Assembly: GCA_905250885.1 (NCBI GenBank)
Contig: CAJNOQ010002202.1
Location: 1 to 25,697 of the forward strand
Direction: 5' to 3'
DNA length: 25,697 bases
Source of the DNA: Didymodactylos carnosus
Lineage: Eukaryota > Rotifera > Eurotatoria > Philodinida > Philodinidae
The notes beneath the pieces are model-generated. The model was given only the letters and a program-made list of their open reading frames with translations. It was not told the DNA's origin and did no database searches. A program made the translations under genes and the position numbers. Below are positions 9,901 to 20,746 of the stretch, piece after piece (position 1 is the stretch's first letter; the number at the start of each line of letters is the position of its first letter).

Positions 9901-12132
9901 TTTCTTGTTTTCAAACAAACAACTTTGTAAAAACTCACGTACATATTTTAATATCACTTTTAAGAGTTCATATTTATTTGTCTATAACAATATCCCAAGT
10001 GTGTCAAATTTCTAATAAAAAAAAATGTCAAAACAGCTCTAATTGTCTTTCTTTTAACTCATCTCATCAACAACAGACAAACTGGACCATTAAGATGAAA
10101 TCGTCTCATTGAATGCACAACAGAATCTGATCATCATCGATCATCAAAGTATAATCGATGTGGTATAGATCAAATTTTGTCGTTCCAAAGTGCCGTTTCT
10201 TCTTTCTATAAACGAATTCTCAATGGATAGTCACGTAGCTGTAATCAGATATTTATGTTTATTTGTGTTTATACAACTCATGAGACTAAAAAAAGAAAGA
10301 GAAAATAATCACTTTTCTACACTTTCTTCACATAAAATAAGCAAACAAACAAATACGACGATATTAGTTAATTAAAGTGCTGTCCTACACTATGAGAGAT
10401 AAACATCATTATACCTCTACAGGCTTTCAACTTATATTTAGCAATAACGATTTAATCTATTATAGATTTCGTCATTTTGTATAAAAATATAAATAAATAG
10501 AGAAGTTTACAACAATTGACAAACTATTATTTAATGCTTTATCTCTCTTGTTTATCATATTACTGAGAAGAAACGGAACTTCATTTATATTCATCTAGAA
10601 TCACATTACTATTTAATTAAATTAATATAAAAAGTATCAACACTAGAACAAATCACATACTCGTTAACGAATGTTAAGTTTTGAATTGAACAGTTGATTT
10701 ATCAGATGGTATAGAGAGTAGAATTATTTCGAAAAAAATATATGCATAGTCAATGTTAGTTTGAATGTGTAGTAAAAAAAAAAGCAAAAAATTATATTGT
10801 TTTGATCTAGTTTAAGTGTCTCACACCTCGTTTTTTATTCGTTTGATGAATAATGAATGATAGATTTGTTACTTATAATCAATCTATATTGGAAATATGC
10901 ATTCAAATCAATTTTCATTTGATTTAGCTTATTCATTCATTTCCTGTATCTCACTCCTATTTATTCAAATAAACATTTTTTATAGATATTTCATTATCAA
11001 ACGGGTACAAATATACTTGATAAGTGTTACGACGACTATTGAATATAATGAAAACAAATACACTATACTCTACTGTGCATATACCGTTACAATCACAAAT
11101 TTCAGCTTTCAACTCTCAACGTTTGTGTAACAAATAACTGTCAGGCTTCTTTCTATTGAAAGAGAGAAGAGAAAAAGAAGTGTATTATTATTGTTGTTAT
11201 TATTACTTCAATCTCTCGAAAACTCAAAATGTATTAATAAACTTTTTGTATTGGTTTCGTACACTTTTATTCTATAATACTTACACACACGTACATACAT
11301 AAGAGATGTACAAATATGAAGAAAAAAAAACACTTATTGAACTTCGAGGCAAAGTAATAAGATTAAAAGAAATAATAGTCAAAAGGTTGAAATAAAAACA
11401 CTAATTAATCTCTCTATCCAGATGAGAAAGAAATTTGAACCTTAAAAATGAAATAGACAAGACTATCTAAAGTGTCAACGACTATAATTAGGCAAAATCT
11501 AAAAATCTGCTTCTCATCTGACAAAATCACTAAATAAAAGTAATCAACGATAAAACAAGAACATATAAAATATTACTAGTAGATTGAATAAAATCTCGAA
11601 TTTATTTCATCTTTCCATCCTAAAATTCTATTAACTAAAATGATAATAACATTTACAATGTTCTACTATTATGTTCAAAAAAGTAAAACATATTTTTCGT
11701 GTCAGACTCGTTTAAGCCTGATATGTTTTCACACATAATATTGTAACTATGATCGTTTTGAAAATTTTTTGAAGTATACGTTTGTAAACAACTATACAAG
11801 AGCTCTATTAAGTGATTACTTCAATAGAAGAATTACCATAACAAAAGAATATACATATATTCTAAGATGTGAATGTAAAGAATAAGAAAAAAAAATGCTT
11901 GTTGTATAGGCGACGAGAGATTTAATTGTTCATACATAACAATAAATTTCACTTTAAACTATATACGAGAAGTAATATAGGTAAATATGACATATTTAAG
12001 CTAATCTCTATATCATAGTATTAACTTATTGAAAAGAATACCTATCGGGCACTCAGAGTAGTACGTGCTAGTAAAAAGAATAAAAATTGAACCTTTTTTT
12101 AGAGCAAAATAATGTTATAAACACACTCACAT

Positions 12133-12154
12133 CACACACACACACACACACACA
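12133..12154. repeat. (CA)11 microsatellite
   Basis: Uninterrupted CA run preceded by ACACTCACAT. No associated gene. Confidence 0.93.
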
Positions 12155-12397
12155 AGTGATATACACATTAAACATCTACATATTACAAATAAATAAACAT
12201 CCATTTTCAAGTGCATGTCAACTTTAATAAATTGGTGTCAGAAGGAAATACAGGGTTTTCTTTTCACTAGATGGTTTTAAATTTGCATTTGTTCTATCTA
12301 TAGAGAGAAAAAAAACACATGATAATTTGAATATGGCTGTATTCATTCCATCATGGTTTTTCTTATTCCTACTAAATGTTTTTCATCACCTTTTATT

Positions 12398-12415
12398 GTG
12401 TGTGTGTGTGTGTGT
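12398..12415. repeat. (TG)9 microsatellite
   Basis: TG run that gives the Val-Cys alternation in a chance plus-strand frame (12353-12592). Confidence 0.9.
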
Positions 12416-13255
12416 ATGAGAAGTGGAGGAGAGTGTATTAGAAAACAAAATCTCTATAAATTTTTTTTTGTTTTGTTTTTGTTTAAGTATAATTATGTAA
12501 TTTGTTTTATCCAAGTATTGCCTAAAAGGGAATATAAGATCATATTGATTAGTGTCATCTATGGAAAGATGTTGTGGTTATCGTCAAAATAATTTAAGGA
12601 AATGATCACTTGATGCCAAATAAAGAATGCCTGTCAGACTTAATGCATCTATTTTTTCTTTCTTTTTCTCTTCTATTCCACTTTAGGCTAAAACGGACGG
12701 CAAACAGTAGTTGTCTGAGTGTACTCATCTTTCTCTCTTTCTTGTCTTTTTTATATTTTCTAATGTATAATTGCATTTGTTCTTCTTTCTTTTTTCACGC
12801 TTGTCTTAATAATTATATCTTTTATATTAAAAGGATTGCCATTTCAACTTAATAATGCCAATAAAAATGTCAATTCAAGCGTTAATTTTTTTCTTTTTCT
12901 GTCTCTTTAACTTGTTGGTTCCGTCAAATGTTAGAAAGAAACATAGAAATAGAAAGATAGTTTTTTAAAATTACATCAACCAAATCCCAACAATATTTGA
13001 TGAATACACAATGTATATAAGTTAAAACATTAACAGATCCAAAAATAAAAAATAAAATTTACTAAAGAAGAAATAGAATTGTACAATACACCTGTTTTTG
13101 TTCCACAGAGTTGTTGTTGACTAATTAGCGTCAATAACAATAAAATAAGAAACATATGTCTAACTCAAGTAAAATAATTTTGTCAAGCAAAGATCTCATT
13201 ATTTTGTATCGTGATAGTAGAATAACACTAATCTCACATTGTATTTCTCAAATAG

Positions 13256-13694
13256 ACAACTTCTTTTGCTCAAATTAAAACTGAACATTTTAAAGAAATA
13301 TATCAGTGGCAACTTAGAACATGGGTAAAAATATCTACAACAATAAACCATGGAGAACAGATTATTATTAGATATCTGACCTTGATTTCTAGATTATATA
13401 TTGTTATTAAACCTCGTCCTGAATCTATTTTTATTCTCGATCAAACAAAATTATTATTACTTTATTCTCACTCATCATCATCACAAAAACAACTGTTTTC
13501 TTAGTTTTCTTTTGTTTTGCAGTGTAATTGTTGTCAATCACGTTTGACTTCAATTACAGACATAAACAACTGTTCAATCAAAAAGATAAAACAGAAACAC
13601 TGTCGTTACTATAAAAGTAAAATATCTATTAGCGAACACACACATATACAAGAACAGGTTATTATTTGTTACATTTCAATTTTAGGTTGTATTT
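13256..13694 (+). other. candidate exon pair (coding-like stretch)
   Basis: One plus-strand frame is open from 13256 to 13694 except for a single TAG at 13502-13504. It is preceded by an acceptor-like TTTCTCAAATAG (to 13255). The second part follows a good pyrimidine-rich acceptor ending TTGTTTTGCAG (to 13522). Removing an intron from a GTAAAA donor after codon TGG (about 13324) to 13522 would delete the stop and keep the frame. The joined peptide is not the usual Phe/Leu run of T-rich DNA: the first exon is charged and Trp-containing, and the second has Cys and Lys clusters (CNCCQSR, IKKIKQKHCRYYKSK). There is no in-frame Met and I recognise no family. A 146-codon frame with one stop can occur by chance in a window of this size and composition, so this is a weak call. 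Confidence 0.2.
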
Positions 13695-16600
13695 AAACAG
13701 TAGTTTCAAAAGAGAGATGTTTTGTAACGAAAATTTATATCCGATAACATTAAGAAACCTTTAAATCGAATAGTTGAAGAGACTGAGAAAGAGAAAGACA
13801 TTTTTATGTTTCAGATATCTATTTACAACCAATACAACTGTCTAATCTATGGAAAAAAACTGCAGGTGTTTTTATACCCGCTGTGACTCTGTTTTAAGAA
13901 AAAAATCTTTTCTAAATCCGATTTTGTCACAGTTCCATTTCTTTTAGTATAAAGTCTATTTATTACTAATTGTAGCCGAAATTGATCATACAGTTTAAAG
14001 ATTAAAATTGTTGAAATTTGTGAAGTTTTGTTGTGAAAATGATCAATCACCCATAGAGAAAAACTCTTTAAAATGAGTAAAATCTCATAATAATCACTCT
14101 CCAAAGTGAAATGAAGTGTAAATGTGTTATTAACTAATCAAATATATAGCGATCATTTGAATTGCTACAACATTCAGTATGTGTGTGTGTGTGTGTGGAT
14201 ATATGTATGTATTATTGATATAATAGAGAAGAAGAAATCAAACATATCATTAACTCTCCTCTTTTTAATTATCACACCAGCCATAGAACTCAGCACTATT
14301 TTCTCTATACAATTATCAGAAACGATAGAACATATGGCGTATTTCTATCAAAACAAGTGAATAAGATCATCACTCCTTGACAACATTCACAATTGCGTTG
14401 CATACTTACCTTAAACACAAAAATTATTAATTATCAATTATTAATTAGAAAGAAAGGTTATCCGCTTGATTAACATTCTATGATGCACCTTTGTGTTGTG
14501 TGTATGTGTGTGCAATGATTTAACGAAGAATAAATCATGCGTAAGAAATAGTGCTTAACTTACAATGACGAATTTGGATTTGAGACATGGTCATATGTTA
14601 AATGTAACTTGTGCTGCCTTTTATCACTGTTAACGAATCTTGAACAAAAAACATAAAATTCATTTAGGTCACTAAACTTAAGATATCAACCCTTTAACAG
14701 GCTGATACTAGACAATTAAAAAACACTTCATGGCATTTTTCAAGTAAAATGAGTATGAATAAAATATATATTTTAATTACAACATTTGCATAATTTCACG
14801 TATTCTAGCCACAAATTTTTGTTATTAGCAGTTAAGAAAATATCTAATCGCTTGAAATAAGAGTTATTTTCGTTCATACTGATTTAACAACTGTTCTATC
14901 TGAAAGTTGACTTTCAATATTCAAATATACAACTGTGACACTTCAATATGCATCGATCACATTGATTAGACGAAAAAAAAATTACCTGTCGACTGCTATT
15001 GTATGTATAGGATATTTTTGGATCGTTTGTATATCATTGATAGTTTGTAGCTGTTGACAAACTAATTGTTTTATCAAACTAATGTAGTTTGTATCATTTA
15101 ACTGGTGTTATTTTTTGCTGTTCACATTCAATTAAAATGTGTAAATGTGGAATAAACAAATACGTTAGACGAGAATGAATATCCTGAAAATAGATAAACA
15201 ATGTTGTTTGTAGTGCTATTCTTTCTAGACTAAAGTTTAAAGACAAAAAATTGAAATATTTCCGAAATCTAACATTAAAAATCAAAGGACTCGAACATTT
15301 CATGATATAAAGCGATATATACGAAATATCATTTGTTATTTATCAAAATAGATGAAGTCTATAAAGTATCAATTTTTTAATGGAAAATATTTGGTAGGCA
15401 TGTATTTCCAGTATGCTCCAAAATTTTTATTCATTTTACTTCATCCCTTGAGATATAACTAATGAATATACATACACTATAAACGACCGACGACGAGCAG
15501 ATCGATGGTTAAAAATTCAAGTACTAATAAACAGATTAACGGCAATAGAAAGGGTTTTAAAAGTACATATATTATCATCAATCAATCTATACAACAAACA
15601 CAGAAATAACGCAGTGATATATTCTGAATCAAAATTCTTCAATATTCTTTTTTGTCATTAATCAATTTTATGGTCTTATTGTTGTTCGTATGATCGAATA
15701 AATATTTGATATATGCAAATATTATTTCATATTACATTATTATATATCATTACAAGACTCTCTACTAAAACGGGCAATCTTTGGGAATTTATTTTTTATT
15801 TCTACTAAATTCATACAATGTTTTAATCATTTCATATCTTACAGACACACTAATAGATTATTATCGATGATGAATACGAAGATAGGATTCAAAAGTAAAC
15901 AATTAATGCTTATACACGTGTTAAACGATATGATAGTGGACTATTTGTTTACTAAAATATTCAGCAGTACACGATATCCGATCCTACAATGACGATTTTG
16001 TAAGAATGGTGAACTAAACTAAAATCTAACTTTATTTTTCTCAATCTTTGATTGTTTATTCAATTTTAGTTCAAAAACTGTGATAGGTGTTGTTCATAGA
16101 GCACAATCACAACATCAACTTACGTGAATTGATTCGCGCAAGCCATTCGAAACTTTTTTCGATAATAAGTCGATAGTTGATTTATATACTGTTCTTTCTA
16201 GAGAAAGTGCTATATTGTCATTCTTGATATTTTCCGTTATTTTGGGATAATGTTCGATGTTGTGTTGTATAATGGGAACAATAATTAAAATGATTCAGGC
16301 TAAAACAACAGAAAAAACGATGTAGGGCTAAAAAACAGAAAAGTAGATTAAACGACCTGTCATATTTGCTTAGTAAACGACGTCAGTTATAAATCGTATT
16401 TAAATAGTACCCGTCCTAGATGAATAAGTGAATTTAGTACGATCAGTCTTCTAATATCAGTCAAATATGATAAGAAAGACACGATAGGAAAAAACAACAA
16501 GAAATAATCTACATATTTCCTTTCTTTTAGTTTCAACTTACATTGAAATTGCTCATAAAACATAAAATAAATGTAAAATGATCTTTTTCACGTTCAAATC

Positions 16601-16900
16601 GAATTGTCACAATCGTTTCAATCATATCCGATGTTACATTTTGTAACTAAAATGAGTAAATACAACTAATCAAATAATTTTACCGAGTAGAAAATTTATT
16701 TACTTCTTATCAACAGCATGATTTTCGTTGATCAATCAAAAGACTGAAAGTAAACAAAACAAGTATTATTTTCTATAGAGAAGGTAACTTTGATATCATG
16801 TCGAAGTATTATGATGTTTTAGTGGTATAAGATTTACACAATTCAATGAAAAAGAGATTATTTGATATGTCCTCCGATTTGCAATAGAAATTAGTTATCA
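13695..16900. other. gene-poor AT-rich stretch
   Basis: This continues the middle stretch. Frames at 13847-14104 (minus), 14124-14360 (plus) and 15094-15303 (minus) resemble nothing known and are AT-composition products. TG microsatellites lie at 14180-14197 and around 14494-14512. An AT-rich self-complementary block lies at about 14424-14448. Minus-strand GTAAGT donor-like sites occur near 14404, 14557, 16120 and 16538, but I could not chain them into a gene. Confidence 0.55.
14180..14197. repeat. (TG)9 microsatellite
   Basis: Uninterrupted TG run inside a chance plus-strand frame. Confidence 0.9.
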
Positions 16901-16928
16901 TTTACAAAGGTGTGCTGTGCAATCAAAG

Positions 16929-17129
16929 ATGGCGTTTTTTAGTATTCATAGCCCTGACATAGTAGCATATGCATCTGGCCCCCCAATTCGCCTCTTTTTT
17001 TCCATAAATCCTCTTTTTCCTCTTTTTTCACGAACACAGTACCTATTGACGAACAAATTCGTTATTGTTGGTTCATCCGGTGGTTCATGTCATCACGTAT
17101 TTTTACTCTTGACTTCTACTAGTCGTTAA
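16929..17129 (+). CDS. unrecognised 66-residue open frame
   Basis: The frame begins at an ATG in a favourable context (AAAGATGGCG, with G at +4) and ends with TAA. The peptide starts MAFFSIHSPDIVAYASG, is hydrophobic with a Pro/Phe-rich centre and ends in a Ser-rich segment (VGSSGGSC). Local base composition is less AT-rich than the preceding 14 kb, marking the point where the window changes character. I recognise no family, no continuation by splicing is evident, and the pyrimidine tract inside (CCTCTTTTTCCTC) could instead be regulatory or intronic. It is kept only as a candidate. Confidence 0.15.
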   Translation: MAFFSIHSPDIVAYASGPPIRLFFSINPLFPLFSRTQYLLTNKFVIVGSSGGSCHHVFLLLTSTSR

Positions 17130-17988
17130 GCTCGGGTTCTTCAATCAAGTGAGACTAGAAACTCTCTCCGCAACCAAGATTAAACAAAGTGCCAATCCAA
17201 TTTATGTAGTATATTTAAAAATAATGGTAAAAATACATATGCAGGAATAACATGAAGTAAGGAGACCACTAACTGGTCCGACCACTTACTAACTCTGTAT
17301 TCTATATGCACTCGAACTGACTATATCTGAATGTATGCTTTCATATATATATATCCAAATGAACGAAGACATGTAACATACAAGAAAAAAAATAGACAGA
17401 GATAGCTAAAGACAATAGATGAACGAAATTTCTGTTGTTTTCGTTTGTCTTCTCATTTTGCAGTGCGCATATTATGAACGATGCAAAATATATGTGAATA
17501 ATACTGAATTTCATTTTTCGCTGTTTCGATTCGCCATTGAACGTAGATCATAGATATGCCACCGTTGCATGGTTCTACACTTGGGAGGATATTTATTTGT
17601 TAGCACGCCCGAAAAAACCGAACTCCTCTTTTCCTCTCTTTTTTCACAAACTGTCGGTGGTATCCCAGATATGCATTGAACAAAATATTCTCTCACAGTG
17701 AAGAGGTTGCCATCAACTAATGACAGGTTGTCTGTACCAAGATTGCACTCGATAAACTGATTTATTACATCATTATTAAATCAGGATTTCGAGAATTTTA
17801 AAAATAGAAATTACAAATAGAAATCAGATTATATGAAAGTTTCAATTGCAACAAATTTCAAACTTCAAAAACAAAAAGGAAAAAATAGTTTAGTTTGTTG
17901 TGTTTATACAATTCTCTTTTCATTAGTACAGCAGAGCATTTCTTTTTACTGATCCAAAGCAGACTGAGGTATTTATATCAGCTCAAAA
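17130..17988. other. unassigned region
   Basis: No supported gene. A minus-strand frame of 61 codons at 17511-17696 is Cys- and charge-containing but unrecognised. The pyrimidine tract at 17625-17647 resembles the one at 17005-17032, which may be coincidence. There is a short TA run near 17344. Confidence 0.4.
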
Positions 17989-18324
17989 ATGAAAATTAAA
18001 TCATTAAAGCAGAAAGAACATTTACCCTTCTCTAAAAACAAACAATTCCAAGGATATTTAAATTCCAGTACGAAGTGTATTTCTAAAAACTGTCTTTTTT
18101 TTGGTTTTTTCCTATATCCATGGATAGGCTCGGCTTGTGTAGAAAACCCTCATATTATGGAGCAGAATACACTAAACTATGCGATATCTATGCAAGTACA
18201 ACCATCTGATGGACATATTAAAAAAATACAATTTTTTGATAATATCCTGTTTGTTAGTATATTGACGTCTCTACAAAAACTAAATCTTTCAAGTAGGATA
18301 AAAGACTTTGTTGTAAACTTATGA
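17989..18324 (+). CDS. unrecognised 111-codon open frame
   Basis: This starts at ATG (17989) and ends at TGA (18322-18324); with the 18448 frame it is one of the two longest in the window. The N-terminal part is Lys-rich; the middle has a hydrophobic Phe/Leu segment followed by a more ordinary composition (WIGSACVENPHIMEQNTLNY). A single short hydrophobic stretch at about residues 37-47 might be membrane-inserting, but it coincides with a T-rich run. I recognise no domain. It could be an exon-containing piece of a host gene, a remnant of an old element, or chance. The neighbouring frame at 18448 is in a different phase and is not an obvious continuation. Confidence 0.25.
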   Translation: MKIKSLKQKEHLPFSKNKQFQGYLNSSTKCISKNCLFFGFFLYPWIGSACVENPHIMEQNTLNYAISMQVQPSDGHIKKIQFFDNILFVSILTSLQKLNLSSRIKDFVVNL

Positions 18325-18447
18325 AACATATCAGTGAACATGAAGTAAAATAGGGCTTTAATATTTTAGCGAATAACTACTTATTTTTCATCTTGATTAA
18401 AATGAATCAGTTTCATATTTATTTTGTACATATGATTTGGGTAGAGA

Positions 18448-18760
18448 TTGGTGTTAAAGAACTTATGGAAAATATCGTCCATATTTTTTTTTCTGATTTC
18501 AATTAAATTAACATACATAAAGCTGTGCAACTTTGGTAAGTTTGTTGAACAAGAGAAGGCAGTTGTTGGTGATTCTGATGTTGACGGAACGAAAGAACAA
18601 GCAAGTACGATATATTACGCAAACGAAATGCTGCTTTTAGAAAATCAAAACAAAAACAATATCCAGCTTGTTTGTTTAATATCTATAAAAAACCTCGAAA
18701 TCTCGCGATCAGTTCAATTTTGGTCAGCGTTAAAAATGTATCACCGATCTTGTTGCAGAC
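18448..18760 (+). pseudogene. unrecognised open frame interrupted by the hAT-like insertion
   Basis: A plus-strand frame with no ATG at its left end (first ATG much further in) runs about 100 codons to the transposon boundary at 18760 and continues by chance into the transposon to 18846. After a hydrophobic start it becomes charged and ordinary in composition (FVEQEKAVVGDSDVDGTKEQ), more protein-like than most frames here. CTTTG-GTAAGT at 18532-18541 is a good donor-like site on this strand. Beyond the element one frame resumes at the duplicated target (LPASMQYNSSTTSG) but soon stops. I infer that the element landed in once-coding or coding-like sequence. Function unknown. Confidence 0.3.
18752..18760. 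repeat. left target-site duplication
   Basis: GTTGCAGAC, repeated exactly at 19701-19709 on the other side of the inverted-repeat element. The following TTA is also shared but belongs to the element on the left side. Confidence 0.8.
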
Positions 18761-19700
18761 TTAGGCCTATGAAAGTTTGCGGTTCCCGTTCTTTGAACGG
18801 GAACGGTTGTTCAGTTTCCGTTCCTGAACTAGAAACGGTTCAATAGTTCACGTTTCTAGAAATGAGCAACGGTTCACTAGTTCCAGTTCCTGCGAACGGG
18901 AACTACAGTTCTTTTTGAACTGAAAACTGTATGATATACTTGAGCTTCTTTTTCTAATCTACTAGCGTTCTATCTCCTTTAGCATGTTAGTACATTTTAC
19001 GGTTCAGTATGAATACGACGGTTTATTTGATATCGTTCCTTTACATGCTTGTTTTTGAGTAAAATTTCAGAGATGCTAGCAATCAAAATAATAAAAGGTA
19101 CCAACCTTCATACTTTGTCTTTCGAAAATATAGACATTCTCGTTGTTGCTGAGGTTAGTGATAGTCGCTTTTTCCTTGTAAAATTATTAGCTTACGAAAA
19201 TATACTTCCACTAGCTACGCTTGTAGCTGGTATTGCGAGATACTTTTTAACCAATGTTGATAATAATGGTAGTTCGTGACCATATAAAAAAAACGATAAA
19301 TTGTAATTCATTTTAGGTACTATTGAACATCAGAAGCTGAACTTCTTCACCATGCGTTCTTGAACTTAAGCAGTAGATCAAGGTCTTAAGAAGTAACGAA
19401 CTAAATTCAATCAGCAAAGTCTAATCTTTGAGCATATCTCTTTCCAGTGCTCACACTTTCAAAATCTTATGTTTGCGAAATGAAATACATAATATATCAA
19501 CAAATCACTAAAGGGCACTGAGAAGTTTTCAGTTTAAAAAGATGTAGTCCCCGTTTGCACGAACTGGAACTACTGAATCGTTCCTCGTTTCTAGAAACGT
19601 GAACTACTGAATCGTTTCTAGTTCATAAACGGAAACTGAAAAACAGTTCCCGCTATGGAGAAACTACAGTACAAGGAACTCTGAACTGTCACATGCCTAA
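18761..19700. mobile_element. non-autonomous hAT-like DNA transposon, about 940 bp
   Basis: The left end (TTAGGCCTATGAAAG, from 18761) and the reverse complement of the right end (TTAGGCATGTGACAG, to 19700) open inverted terminal repeats of about 160 bp (18761-18920 and 19540-19700). These stay alignable throughout and share blocks such as CAGTTTCCGTT, GAACTAGAAACG and TAGTTCACGTTTCTAGAAA. The flanks carry an identical direct repeat, GTTGCAGAC (18752-18760 and 19701-19709). Its last eight bases, TTGCAGAC, fit the nTnnnnAn preference of hAT target duplications. The arms hold at least 16 GTTC/GAAC words on the left, including a perfect 10-bp stem at 18782-18804, as expected of subterminal transposase-binding repeats. 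No full transposase is present. The element is well supported; the hAT assignment rests on the duplication and the style of the ends. Confidence 0.8.
19049..19279 (+). pseudogene. open frame inside the hAT-like element (possible transposase remnant)
   Basis: The frame lies between the inverted termini; its first ATG is at 19073 and it ends with TGA at 19277-19279. The end of the peptide reads NILPLATLVAGIARYFLTN followed by a Ser-rich tail. This is loosely reminiscent of the P-x-L-a-x-x-A-r-x-y-L-x-i block that opens the hAT C-terminal dimerisation domain. The likeness is short and there is no following SERxFS motif, so it may be chance. If right, it would be the last trace of the transposase and would strengthen the hAT call. 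An acceptor-like TTTCAG precedes the ATG by a few bases. Confidence 0.25.
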
Positions 19701-19709
19701 GTTGCAGAC
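19701..19709. repeat. right target-site duplication
   Basis: GTTGCAGAC, an exact copy of 18752-18760, directly outside the right inverted terminus. Confidence 0.8.
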
Positions 19710-20746
19710 TTACCAGCTTCTATGCAGTATAATTCTTCTACAACTAGTGGCGATACTTCCTAAAGCCGAGTTATCATCTACTTTCTTTCAAACTCGTTTT
19801 TTGACATTTTCTTCATTCAGCTTCCTTCATCGGCTTGTCCACGTAACCCGACACTTCGCTGATTAAGTTTTTAAAACTTTTTTATTATCGGAGAACCGAT
19901 ATCAGCACATCACTAGATGTAGTTTTTCCCGCTGATTACGCAATCCTTAACAAATAAAAATAAACAACTTCAGTGAAAAAATTTTACTTTAACATTTTTG
20001 ACCTAGAAACTTTTTTAAAAAAATTTAAAATTTACATCATTCGACAGAAAATTAAATTCTCTACAAAATAGCTCATTTTTTTCGACAATTTGACTTTAGA
20101 AACAAAACTTATGCCTTTTCGATGTTTCAAGGTTCCAGTCAAGTTTAAAAGCCCGAAAAAAGTTTTTCACCTTTATTTTTCACATAAATTGATAGAATAT
20201 CACCAAATCTATGGCAATTATAAATCAAGTTTTTTGGAGAACAATAAAAGATCCTCCAAAGGCTTGGTAAACTTGTAAAATTACTCAGTTTCATTCGCTG
20301 AAGACGAATATATTGTTTTTCTCACGAAATAAATACAAAGGGAGAAAAATGCATTATTTCGAACATAAATCATTTTCCACCTTAGATGGCATACGTTGTT
20401 GATTCACCAGAAAATTTTCCTAGGTCAAATGATATCTCATTCAACACATCATCAGTCAAGGATCTTTTAGTAAAAAAATCTTGACGCAGAAGCAAAACTA
20501 GGATATTACTTAACCGGAAATACTGGTTTTTCGGTGTATGCACTCTTTCGAAGTTTTGACCCTAGAAAAGAGAGGTTAACTCGGAATGACCTCAAACTTT
20601 CGGCACTAAATCTCTATTTGATTCTGTATCAAACAAAATATCAACCGGCTCTGTAGCCCTTTTTATGACAAAATTACGGCGATAATAATGAAAAGTACGA
20701 AAAATGATCACTTTTAATGGCCCTAAAGTTCAGACGCCCGGCGCTC
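19710..20746. other. unassigned region between the hAT-like element and the second foldback
   Basis: No family is recognisable. A 62-codon frame at 20090-20278 is Lys/Phe-rich and unassigned. The DNA is moderately AT-rich without microsatellites. Stretches such as 20380-20700 have the mixed composition of old repeat DNA and may be the wider body of the foldback family, but no termini are visible. Confidence 0.4.

Larger units (their letters stand above)
2436..13255. other. gene-poor AT-rich stretch with microsatellites
   Basis: No reading frame here resembles a known family. The frames of 60-80 codons are Phe/Leu/Ile/Ser/Tyr-rich translations of T-rich DNA, several of them running through microsatellites, and are expected by chance at this composition. 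I saw no transposon termini, no LINE motif and no tRNA-like element. The stretch holds many homopolymer A and T runs (for example A18 at 2781-2798, T-rich 4221-4259) and the repeats listed separately. A 20-bp perfect AT palindrome occurs at 3409-3428. It could be intergenic or part of a very long intron; the sequence does not decide. Confidence 0.6.

Noticed and set aside
10897..11130. 77-codon plus-strand frame with membrane-like composition
   Set aside because: Phe/Ile/Ser/Tyr-rich composition is what T-rich random DNA gives; no splice or start context stands out.
12353..12852. Two successive plus-strand frames (79 and 80 codons)
   Set aside because: They include a TG microsatellite (Val-Cys run) and long T-rich tracts, and no family pattern.
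13847..14104. 85-codon minus-strand frame
   Set aside because: Length is within chance expectation at this base composition and no motif or intron structure supports it.
14404..14590. Minus-strand ATG in a good context followed by GTAAGT, and a downstream TTTAAG-GTAAGT site resembling a recursive splice site
   Set aside because: GTAAGT occurs on this strand about as often as expected from base composition, the pyrimidine tract is poor and the joined frame stops within a few codons.
17005..17647. Similar pyrimidine tracts at 17005-17032 and 17625-17647 as possible long terminal repeats
   Set aside because: The likeness is limited to low-complexity CT-rich words; flanking sequence does not match.
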